Shown: one piece after another, positions 31,856 through 39,286 of the stretch
How the letters are laid out: the number at the start of each line of letters is the position of its first letter
Numbering within the stretch: position 1 is the first letter of the stretch
Assembly (NCBI GenBank): GCA_963808775.1
Contig: CAWEGR010000005.1
Location: forward strand, 682,001 to 746,000
Length of the DNA stretch: 64,000 nt
Origin: JACVRW01 sp963808775
Lineage (GTDB): Bacteria; Actinomycetota; Thermoleophilia; Solirubrobacterales; Thermoleophilaceae
Reading direction: 5' to 3'
Notes under the pieces: generated by a model
Databases searched by the model: none
The model's input: the letters and a program-made list of their open reading frames with translations, nothing else
What the model was told of the DNA's origin: nothing
Translations under genes and position numbers: made by a program

Positions 31856-33063
31856 GCGGCCGCCCCCTGGATCTTCACGACCGCGCGGCGCGCCGCCTCG
31901 TGCATCGACACGGAGCGGTCGCAGTACTCGACGCCGTACTTCTCGAGGATCTTGAAGCCCTCCTCCTCCCAGGCGCCCGGGATGCGGAAGATCGCGATCT
32001 TCTCGGAGGGGTCGTAGCCGAGCTCGAGGCAGGCCCTGATGACGCCGCGCGCGACGATGTCCACGCGGGTGTTCGAGACGATCGACATCATCACCGCGAT
32101 CTTGTCGACGCCAGGCTTCTGCAGCACCAGCTTGGCGAGCCCGCAGGCCTTGTTGACCGACGGGTTGCCGCCGATCTCGCAGTAGTTCGCCGGGCGGCCG
32201 CCGTGGGCGCGCACGGCGTCGAAGAGCGTGAGCGAGCCGCCGCCGGCGCCGATCACGAGGCCGAGGTCGCCGTCGAACTCGGTGACGTTCCCGGCAACGC
32301 CGCGGTGGTCCATCGAGTCGACCTCCTCGCCGGCGAGCTCGAACGCGGTGGGCTCGCGCGCCTGGCGGGTCTCCTCGTCGCCGACCCCGAGGTCGGCCAG
32401 CAGCGCCTTCTGGCGCGGGCGCGCCTCGTTCTCCATGTCCATGTGGGCGTCGAGCGCGACGAACGAGCCGTCCTCGAGCTCGCCCAGCGGGTTGATCTCG
32501 GCGAGCGTCATGTCGCGCTCGAGGAACAGCCGCGCCAGCCGGGACAGGATCGGGGTGATTCGCGTGAGGGCGCGGCCCGAGACGCCGGTCGAGGCGATCA
32601 CCTCCTTCGCCATGAAGTCGCTGAAGGGCTCGATCGTCGAGAAGTGGCGGCGCCCGACCTTGTCCGGCTGCTCCTCCGCGACCTGCTCGATGTCGATGCC
32701 GCCGACGGGCGAGAAGATCATCACGGGGCGCTTGCGCAGACCGTCCCAGACGACTCCCGCGTAGTACTCCTGCCTCAGGTCGGCCTTCGGGTCGACGAGC
32801 ACGCCGCGCGGCATGTGGCCGCCGATCTCGAGCTGCAGGATGGCCTCGGCGTGCTCCGCGGCCTCGTCGGCGTTGTCGGCGAACTTGACGCCGCCCGCCT
32901 TCATGCGGCCCCCGGTCAGCACCTGGGACTTGATGACCGTCGGACCGCCGATCCGGTGCGCGATCTCGCGCGCCTCCTGCGCGGTCGTGGCGAACCCGAA
33001 ATCGGTGACGGGTATCCCGGCCCGCTTCACGATCTCCCGGGCCTCGTACTCGAAGAAGCGCAT
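31852..33063 (-). CDS. sucC: Succinyl-CoA (or malate-CoA) ligase beta subunit
   Basis: A 403-residue ATP-grasp protein. MRFFEYEAREIVKRAGIPV and GGPTVIKSQVLTGGRMKAGG are the N-terminal ATP-grasp strands, LAEINPLGELEDGSFVALDAH the metal/nucleotide site, and NYCEIGGNPS the C-terminal CoA-ligase signature. KACGLAKLVLQ and VMMSIVSNTRVDIVARG follow as in SucC. It forms a coupled three-gene operon with sucD and the ferredoxin-like gene. The metabolic role is either the TCA-cycle step from succinyl-CoA to succinate with ATP, or malate activation feeding malyl-CoA lyase. Confidence 0.92.
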   Translation of the reverse strand: MRFFEYEAREIVKRAGIPVTDFGFATTAQEAREIAHRIGGPTVIKSQVLTGGRMKAGGVKFADNADEAAEHAEAILQLEIGGHMPRGVLVDPKADLRQEYYAGVVWDGLRKRPVMIFSPVGGIDIEQVAEEQPDKVGRRHFSTIEPFSDFMAKEVIASTGVSGRALTRITPILSRLARLFLERDMTLAEINPLGELEDGSFVALDAHMDMENEARPRQKALLADLGVGDEETRQAREPTAFELAGEEVDSMDHRGVAGNVTEFDGDLGLVIGAGGGSLTLFDAVRAHGGRPANYCEIGGNPSVNKACGLAKLVLQKPGVDKIAVMMSIVSNTRVDIVARGVIRACLELGYDPSEKIAIFRIPGAWEEEGFKILEKYGVEYCDRSVSMHEAARRAVVKIQGAAA

Positions 33064-33208
33064 AGCGGCGCGGAACCCTACACGCCAGCTTGCGGCGTGA
33101 GCTCATGCAGTTTGCGCCGGTAGGCGGCGCTTTCTGCATGACCTCGGCCGCTGGAGTCCGAAAGCACCGCGACTGGACCGCGGGCGAAAGTCGATGTAGC
33201 GTCGCCGG

Positions 33209-34864
33209 ATGCGGCGCTTCCGCTGGCCCCTTGCGCTCGCCGTCCTGGCCTTGGTGATCGTCGTTCCGGTGGCGGACGCGGCGATCTACTGGCACGTCCG
33301 CTTCGACAAGATCGGGCGGGCGGACATCGACGGAGGGTCGCCCGACGGCAGCTTCATCACAGGCGCGAGCGCCGCCGGCGTGGCTTCGAACGGCACGTAT
33401 CTGTTCTGGGGAAACACCGGTGGCCTGGGTCGCGCGACCGTTGCCGGGACGGACATCAACCATGGCTTTGCCCCCCTGGGCCAGTTCTGCGACGTGGGAG
33501 CAGTCGCGGCGAACGCCAGCAGCGCGTACTTCTTGGCCGCCTGTTCGGGTTCCAAGGCGCTCTACCGTGTCCCGGTCACGGGCGGTACACCTCAGCTCGT
33601 CACCGGCGTGGGCCCTGCGGCTTGCGGCGTCGCCGTCGACGCGACCTATCTGTACTGGTCCGAGCTCACCACGATTGGCCGCGTCCCGCTCGCAGGCGGG
33701 GCCGCGGCCCCAGCGTTCCTTCAGTTGAGCCCGGGGACCGGACGGCAGCCATGCGGTCTCGCGGTGGACTCTCAGTACCTCTACTTCACGCTCACTCTCA
33801 CCGGCGATCCACCCGGGGCGACCGCGATCGGCAGGGCCAACGCAGACGGCAGCGGTACCCCGAACTACGACTTCATCCCAGACCTCGTCACGAACTTCTA
33901 CGGCGGCAGTTCCAACCCGAGCGGCGTGGCAGTTGACGCGACCTACGTCTATTGGGGGAACCACTCGACGGGCTTCACGGACTCCTCGATCGGGCGCGCT
34001 CCCAAGGCGAGCGGGACGGCGACTGCGACGTTCATCTCTCCGGTGACCTTCCCGCAGGGGGTCGCTGTCGACGCAGCTGCTCCTGGCACCGACGGCGACG
34101 GCGACAACGTGCCGGACGCGCGCGACAACTGCGTGGCCGTCCCGAACGCGGACCAGGTGAACAGCGACGGTGACGGCGTGGGTGATGCCTGCGACTCCGA
34201 CGACGACAACGACGGCCGCGCAGACGGCTCCGACAACTGTCGCGCCGTTGCCAATTCCGGCCAGGAGAACCTCGACGGCGACGGCCAGGGCGACGCCTGC
34301 GACCTCGACGACGACAACGACGGCGTCACCGACGGCGCGGACAACTGCCCGCGCACGGCGAACCCCGATCAGGTCGACGCCGACCTCGACAACATCGGCC
34401 GCGCCTGCGATGCGCCGGAGACGCCCGCCGTACCGCCGCCGATGCGAATCGTCTTCGTCGACAACCAGAACCCGCGCTTCGCTGTCGGCTCGGGTTCCAC
34501 GCCGGTGAGCGGGCAGGCGGCGGGTGCCGCGGCCGTCAAGCGGGGGACCGTCTTCAGCTACCGCCTCGAGGACGCGGGCACCATGCGCATCCGGGTCCAG
34601 CGCGCGACACCCGGCCGCCGCAGCCGTGGCCGGTGCCGCAAGCCGAGCAGGCGCCTGCGGACGAAGCCGAAGTGCACGCGCTGGGTCACCCAGCACACGC
34701 TCACGCGCATCTCGCGCGCGGGCGAGAACCGCGTTCCCTACACGGGCCGGGTGCGCCGCAAGGCGCTCCGCCCCGGCAGGCACCGCGCCGTCTTCACGGC
34801 GACCGCGGAGGGGCGCGGCCGCTCGCGCGCCTTGACCGTCGGCTTCCGCATCGTGCGGCGCTAA
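33209..34864 (+). CDS. Secreted beta-propeller protein with thrombospondin type 3 calcium repeats
   Basis: A 551-residue protein. The signal peptide (RWPLALAVLALVIVVPVADA) is followed by a propeller-like region (residues about 25-290) in which a unit such as GVAVDATYLYWSE recurs (VDSQYLYFTL, VDATYVYWGN). Residues about 290-395 hold three to four Asp-rich repeats of the DGDGVGDACDSDDDNDG type, that is thrombospondin type 3 calcium-binding repeats. The C-terminal 150 residues are very Arg-rich (RRSRGRCRKPSRRLR), perhaps for wall or glycan binding. It is likely a calcium-stabilised surface protein; the ligand is unknown. Confidence 0.85.
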   Translation: MRRFRWPLALAVLALVIVVPVADAAIYWHVRFDKIGRADIDGGSPDGSFITGASAAGVASNGTYLFWGNTGGLGRATVAGTDINHGFAPLGQFCDVGAVAANASSAYFLAACSGSKALYRVPVTGGTPQLVTGVGPAACGVAVDATYLYWSELTTIGRVPLAGGAAAPAFLQLSPGTGRQPCGLAVDSQYLYFTLTLTGDPPGATAIGRANADGSGTPNYDFIPDLVTNFYGGSSNPSGVAVDATYVYWGNHSTGFTDSSIGRAPKASGTATATFISPVTFPQGVAVDAAAPGTDGDGDNVPDARDNCVAVPNADQVNSDGDGVGDACDSDDDNDGRADGSDNCRAVANSGQENLDGDGQGDACDLDDDNDGVTDGADNCPRTANPDQVDADLDNIGRACDAPETPAVPPPMRIVFVDNQNPRFAVGSGSTPVSGQAAGAAAVKRGTVFSYRLEDAGTMRIRVQRATPGRRSRGRCRKPSRRLRTKPKCTRWVTQHTLTRISRAGENRVPYTGRVRRKALRPGRHRAVFTATAEGRGRSRALTVGFRIVRR

Positions 34865-34925
34865 CGCGCCCCCCGAGCGCCAGGAGGGCCTCCGACTCAG
34901 GGTGCGGGTCGAGGGTGTTGCCCCG

Positions 34926-36583
34926 ATGCGCACGCGGCCGGGATCCCGGAGGCTCGTGAGCGTGTGGCACAGCAAAACACTCTTCACGACCCTGCTCTGC
35001 GCCGTCGGCGCGGCCGCTCTTCCGGGCACCGCGCTCGCCGAGGGTGAGTCCTCGTATGTCGAGCGCAACGGCGACACCCTGACCCTGCGCGCCTATCCGG
35101 GCTTCGACAACAACGTGTCGGCCACGATGGACGGCAACCGCGTGATCTTCAAGGACTCGGTCGCGATCCTTCGCGCGACCCTGAACTGCCAGCACGTGAC
35201 CGGCGGCGGCGCGAGCTGCCTGATCGCCGATGACACGCGGGTCGCGATCTTCGTGGGCGACGGCGCCAACAGGGTCACCTCGAACCTCGCCGACGACGAC
35301 ATCATCGAGGTCACGATCGGTGCCGGCGAGGACAGCACCACGAACCGGATCGAGCACTACGGCCGCCCGGCCGAGCTCAGCGGCGGCCCGGGCGCCGACA
35401 CGATCATCGGCGGCTCTCAGGCCGACGCGCTGAACGGCAACGGCGGCGACGACCTCCTCCAGCCGCGCGGCGGCAGGGACGAGGTGAACGGCGGCCCGGG
35501 CGTGGACCTCGCCACCTACGCCGACCACATCGTCGGCTCCGTGCGCGTATCGCTCGACGGCCTGGCGAACGATGGCTATGCCGGCGAGAACGACAACGTC
35601 AAGACGGAGAACGTCACCGGCGGCAGCCGCGCTGACGTGATCTCCGGCTCCGCCGCGTCGAACCTGCTGAACGGCGGCGGGGGCGACGACGAGGTCCGGG
35701 GAGCCGGTGGCGCGGACAGCGTCTACGGCGGCGGCGACGACGACACGATCGAGGGCGGGCGGGCGACGACCTCGAGAGCGGCGGCGCGGGCGACGACAGG
35801 TTCCTGGCGAACCCCGGCGCCGACCGCATGATCGGCAGCCTCGGCTACGACACGGCGGACTACTCCGCGCGGACCTCGCCGATCGTCGCCGACCTCGACG
35901 GCCAGCCCGACGACGGAGTGGAGGCCGAGGGCGACAACGCCCAGGTCGAGCACCTGACGGGCGGCTCCGGCAACGACGACCTGACCGGCAGCACGGTCAC
36001 GAACATCCTGCGCGGCGGCCCGGGCGCCGACCGCATCGAGGGACGCGGCGGCAGGGACTCGCTGTTCGGCGAGGCCGGCGCCGACAACCTGCTCGCCCAG
36101 GACGGCGTCGCCGAGCTCGTGGACTGCGGCGCCGATAGCGACACCTTCGCCGTCGACCCGGCCGACGAGACCGTCGCCTGCGCCGGGCCGGCCGGAAGCG
36201 GCGGCGCCGGCGGGGGAGGCGGCGGGAACGGGCCCGGTACGGGCCCCGGCGCCGCCGGCACCGCTCCGCGGCTCGCAATCAGCCCGCGCCGTCCGCGTCT
36301 CAGCGGGAAGCGCATCGTCCTGCGCGTGCGCTGCCCGAAGAGCGCCGACGTGGCCTGCGCGGGCCGGCTGAAGCTCGTGAACGCCAAGCGTGCGGCCGGG
36401 TCGAAGCGCTTCCGCATCGCCGCCGGCAGGACCGCACGCGTGCGCATCCGCGTGGCGAAGGGCGCGCGGATCGCGGTGGCTGAGAACGGATCGCTCCGGG
36501 TGAGGCTCGCCGTGTCGGTGCGGGACGCCGACTCGAGCGCCGTGAAGAGCAGCCGCAGGCTGCGACTGCGGGCCGCGCGCTAG
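34926..36583 (+). CDS. Secreted RTX-like calcium-binding repeat protein (one frame break)
   Basis: Signal peptide TLFTTLLCAVGAAALPGTALA, then many nonapeptide-like repeats GGxGxDxx (GGPGADTIIGGSQAD, GNGGDDLLQPRGG, GGGGDDEVRGAGGADSVYG). The frame breaks at about 35757 inside a GGGCGGGCGGGC run; with one base added it runs on as AGDDLESGGAGDDRFLANPG and continues GGSGNDDLTGS, GGPGADRIEGRGGRD to a Gly-rich linker and a beta-rich basic C-terminal domain. The repaired protein would be about 553 residues. RTX repeats fold on calcium outside the cell. A type I secretion system is not nearby and an ordinary signal peptide is present. The start is uncertain (GTG 34902 also possible). Confidence 0.8.
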
Positions 36584-37638
36584 GCGGGCGTCAGCCCGTA
36601 CTGCTCCGCCAGCTCCGGGTCCTTGCGCGCCAGCATCTCGGCGAGGTCGACCATCACCTTGCACTGCTTCCAGGTGGCGTCGTCCTGCATCTTGCCGTCG
36701 ATCATGTGCACGCCGCGCCCGTCGGGGATCGCCTCGATCACCTTGCGGGCGAAGCGCACCTCGTCGGGATCCGGAGAGAAGACCTTCTTCGCGATGTCGA
36801 TCTGGACGGGGTGGAGCGACCACGCGCCCACGCATCCGAGCAGGAACGCGGCGCGGAACTGGGCCTCGCAGCCCTGGACGTCGCGGATGTCGCCGTAGGG
36901 GCCGTAGAACGGCAGGATCCCGGCGCCCGCGCAGGCGTCCACCATGCGCGCGATCGAGTAGTGCCAGGGGTCCTGCTGCGCGGTCGCGCGCGGCGCCTCG
37001 GCGTCGTCCTCGGACGGGTCCTCGATCACGCGGTAGCCCGGGTGGCCGCCGCCCACCCGCGTCGTCTTCATGCGCCTGTTCGCGGCGAGATCGGCCGGGC
37101 CGAAGCTCATGCCCTGCATGCGCGGGCTCGCCGTCGCGATCTCCTCGAGGTTCGTGACGCCCTGCGCCGTCTCGAGGATCGCGTGGACGAGGATCGGGCG
37201 CTCGAGGCCGGCCTTCGCCTCGAGCTGCGCGAGCATCCGGTCGACGTAGTGGATGTCCCACGGCCCCTCGACCTTCGGCACCATCACCACGTCCAGGCGG
37301 TCGCCGATCTCGCCGACGAGCTGCGTCAGGTCGTCGAGAACCCAGGGGCTCTCGAGGGCGTTGACGCGCGTCCAGAGCGAGGTGTCGCCGAGCTCCATCT
37401 CCCGCCCCACGCGGATCAGCCCCTCGCGGGCCGCCTCCTTGCGGTCGACGGGCACGGCGTCCTCGAGATTGCCGAGCAGGATGTCGACCTTCGGCGCGAT
37501 CTCGGGCGCCTTGGCGACCATCTTCTCGTTCGAGAAGTCGAGGAAGTGGATCATCCGCGAGGGCCCGAACGGGATCTCGCGGAGGGGCTCGGGTGCGCCG
37601 ATGGCGAGCGGCTTCAGGAAGTCTCTCGGGTTCCGCAT
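36580..37638 (-). CDS. mcl: L-malyl-CoA / beta-methylmalyl-CoA lyase
   Basis: A 352-residue HpcH/HpaI-CitE superfamily enzyme. FGPSRMIHFLDFSNEKMVAK, KVDILLGNLEDAVPVDRKEA and GVTNLEEIATASPRMQGMSF closely follow bacterial malyl-CoA lyases of the Chloroflexus/Rhodobacter type, which are longer than citrate lyase beta (about 290). The Mg ligands Glu and Asp lie in LVHAILETAQG and SFGPADLAA. It cleaves beta-methylmalyl-CoA to glyoxylate and propionyl-CoA (and malyl-CoA to glyoxylate and acetyl-CoA) in the ethylmalonyl-CoA pathway. The MaoC-type hydratase for the preceding step is divergent, 70 bases away. Confidence 0.9.
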   Translation of the reverse strand: MRNPRDFLKPLAIGAPEPLREIPFGPSRMIHFLDFSNEKMVAKAPEIAPKVDILLGNLEDAVPVDRKEAAREGLIRVGREMELGDTSLWTRVNALESPWVLDDLTQLVGEIGDRLDVVMVPKVEGPWDIHYVDRMLAQLEAKAGLERPILVHAILETAQGVTNLEEIATASPRMQGMSFGPADLAANRRMKTTRVGGGHPGYRVIEDPSEDDAEAPRATAQQDPWHYSIARMVDACAGAGILPFYGPYGDIRDVQGCEAQFRAAFLLGCVGAWSLHPVQIDIAKKVFSPDPDEVRFARKVIEAIPDGRGVHMIDGKMQDDATWKQCKVMVDLAEMLARKDPELAEQYGLTPA

Positions 37639-37708
37639 GGGGCCGACAAACCTATCTCACGGAAGCAGAGCGTCCTGCGGCAGGCCGGCGTCTAGAGTTG
37701 CCGGCCCC

Positions 37709-38224
37709 ATGAGCGAGACCGAGACGAAAGCTGTCGAGACGAGCCAGGCCGAGCGCGAGGCCTCCGGGGCGCGCCAGTACGGCCGCTACCTCGAGGAGTT
37801 CGAGGTCGGCGCGGTCTACAAGCACTGGCCCGCGAAGACGGTCACCGAGGCGGACGACCACCTGTTCTGCCTGCTGACGATGAACCATCATCCGCTCCAC
37901 ATCAACGACGTCTACGCGGCCGAGTCGCAGCAGGGACGCAACGTCGTGGTGGGCCCGCTCGTCTACTCGCTGGCGCTCGGCATGTCGGTCGGCGACGTGT
38001 CCGGCAAGGCGATCGCGAACCTCGCCACGGAGGACCTCTCGCATCCGGCACCGGTGTTCCACGGCGACACGCTGTTCTGCGAGTCCGAGGTGCTGGACGT
38101 GCGCCCGTCGCAGTCGAAGCCGGATCGCGGCATCGTGCGCGTCCACACCCGCGTCTTCAAGCAGGACGGGACGCTCGTGGCCGAGTTCAAGCGCGCGGTG
38201 CTCGTGCCGCGCCGGCCGGACTAG
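37709..38224 (+). CDS. MaoC-like hydratase, probable mesaconyl-CoA hydratase
   Basis: A 171-residue hot-dog protein: YGRYLEEFEVGAVYKHWPAK, then the hydratase motif TEADDHLFCLLTMNHHPLHI (Asp and His of the active site) and VVVGPLVYSLALGMSVGDVS. ATEDLSHPAPVFHGDTLFCE follows as in MaoC-type enoyl hydratases. Rhodobacter mesaconyl-CoA hydratase is a double hot-dog of about 345 residues, but actinobacterial ethylmalonyl-CoA clusters carry a single-domain form like this next to the lyase. It would hydrate mesaconyl-C1-CoA to beta-methylmalyl-CoA for the divergent lyase. Confidence 0.82.
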   Translation: MSETETKAVETSQAEREASGARQYGRYLEEFEVGAVYKHWPAKTVTEADDHLFCLLTMNHHPLHINDVYAAESQQGRNVVVGPLVYSLALGMSVGDVSGKAIANLATEDLSHPAPVFHGDTLFCESEVLDVRPSQSKPDRGIVRVHTRVFKQDGTLVAEFKRAVLVPRRPD

Positions 38225-38225
38225 C

Positions 38226-38453
38226 TCAGGCCTGCCGCAGCCGGCGGCGCAGCGCGATCCCCACGCCCGCCATCAGGAGGCCGGCGCCCGCGATCAGGCC
38301 GGGCTCGCCGCCCGTGAACGGAAGCGTCTCCTCGGTCCCCTGAACCTGCGTGATCTCGTCGTCCGCGGTCTGCGCGGACGCCCCGCCGGCGGCGCCGAGC
38401 GCGAACGTCCCCGCCACCAGTGCGCAGGCCAGGACCCCTCTCCGTCGTCGCAT
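38226..38453 (-). CDS. Tiny LPXTG surface protein (sortase substrate)
   Basis: A 75-residue protein: basic N-terminus RRRRG, signal peptide ending GGASA-QT, a mature stretch of only about 16 residues (DDEITQVQGTEET), then LPFTG (44-48), a membrane helix (LIAGAGLLMAGVGIAL) and a basic tail RRRLRQA. This is a complete cell-wall sorting signal. After processing only a short acidic peptide would be left on the wall. A sortase is encoded 190 bases away on the same strand and is the obvious partner. Confidence 0.88.
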   Translation of the reverse strand: MRRRRGVLACALVAGTFALGAAGGASAQTADDEITQVQGTEETLPFTGGEPGLIAGAGLLMAGVGIALRRRLRQA

Positions 38454-38504
38454 GGCCGGAGATGATCGAGGGCGGGTCGGACGGCAACCGCTCCGGTGCC
38501 TACG

Positions 38505-38648
38505 ATGGGCGCCGTGCTCGGCAAGATCGTCTACTGGATCGCGGTGCTCGCGGTCTCGATCCTGCTGGTGCTCGGGCTGATCCTCTGGTTCGAGTCCCGC
38601 GACGGCTCCCGCCTCGAGGGCGCCGGCACGCCCGCGGCGCTCACGTGA
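38505..38648 (+). CDS. 47-residue single-pass membrane microprotein
   Basis: A short frame on the strand opposite to the sortase pair: MGAVLGKIVYWIAVLAVSIL begins it and the helix continues through VLGLILWF; a hydrophilic tail ESRDGSRLEGAGTPAALT follows. A 27-residue unbroken hydrophobic helix bounded by Lys and Glu is unlikely by chance, and the frame exactly fills the gap between the LPXTG gene and the sortase end (8-base overlap with the latter). No strong ribosome site is visible (TCCGGTGCCTACG upstream). Function unknown; it may assist the sortase or its substrate. Confidence 0.55.
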   Translation: MGAVLGKIVYWIAVLAVSILLVLGLILWFESRDGSRLEGAGTPAALT

Positions 38649-39240
38649 CGCGAGGCGGCTCGCGCCGTACCTGGCGCGCGAACACGATGACGCGCTGAGC
38701 GGCCGAGTAGAGCGGGTGGCACGCGCTCAGGAGCAGGCGCCTGTAGCCCTGCGGCTCGAGAACGGAGAGGTCCTGGTCGTCCACGATCTTCGTGCCCTCG
38801 ACGGCGTACACGAAGCGGCCGTCGGGCATGTCGACGATGATCCGGTCGCCGCGCTCGAGCTGGTCGATGTCGCGGAACGGCGCGCCGTAGGTCGTGCGGT
38901 GCCCGGCGATCGCCACCGTGCCGATCTCGCCCGGCAGGGGGGTCTCCGGATAGTGGCCGGGTCCCTTGCGGAGGCTCTCGAGGTCCGTGCCCTCGACCAC
39001 GTACTCGTGCACGCCGATCGCGGGGATCGAGATGCGGGCGATCGCGTCTCCCTCGAGCGGGCGGCGCAGCCGGACCCGCTCCGGAGGGTCGAAATAGGCG
39101 TCCTTCAGCTTCCCCTGCTCGCGCTCGGCCACGAATGCGGACACCGGCTCCTGCCAGAGGAGAGTGATCGCGGCGTCGGCGATCAGGAGCGTCCCGCTCA
39201 CGATCATGACCGCCGCCACGAAGCGAAGCACGGCGCGCAT
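38641..39240 (-). CDS. Sortase (class D/E-like)
   Basis: A 199-residue transpeptidase with an N-terminal membrane anchor (FVAAVMIVSGTLLIADAAI). Catalytic residues are visible: His114 in AIAGHRTTYGAPF, Cys174 in LLLSACHPLYSAA and Arg183 in AQRVIVFAR. RISIPAIGVHEYVVEG is the usual first strand. It joins proteins carrying an LPXTG-like signal to the wall; the LPFTG protein encoded 190 bases downstream is the likely substrate. The ATG at 39240 is chosen because it gives the normal short cytoplasmic N-terminus. Confidence 0.93.
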   Translation of the reverse strand: MRAVLRFVAAVMIVSGTLLIADAAITLLWQEPVSAFVAEREQGKLKDAYFDPPERVRLRRPLEGDAIARISIPAIGVHEYVVEGTDLESLRKGPGHYPETPLPGEIGTVAIAGHRTTYGAPFRDIDQLERGDRIIVDMPDGRFVYAVEGTKIVDDQDLSVLEPQGYRRLLLSACHPLYSAAQRVIVFARQVRREPPRVT

Positions 39241-39286
39241 CTGGCGGGAGTGTACGAGCGGTGGGGTACGGTTATCGGCCCCCGGA

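Noticed and set aside
31775..35077. 1100-codon open frame on the minus strand
   Set aside because: It runs opposite the secreted propeller gene and through sucCD in another frame. The translation is low-complexity Arg/Ala/Asp/Val typical of high-GC shadows; only its last 26 codons are real, as the start of sucD.
38580..38605. tRNA-like GGTTCGAGTCCCG segment
   Set aside because: The bases that would form the T stem do not pair, and no acceptor or anticodon arm fits upstream. The segment lies inside the 47-residue membrane microprotein frame.
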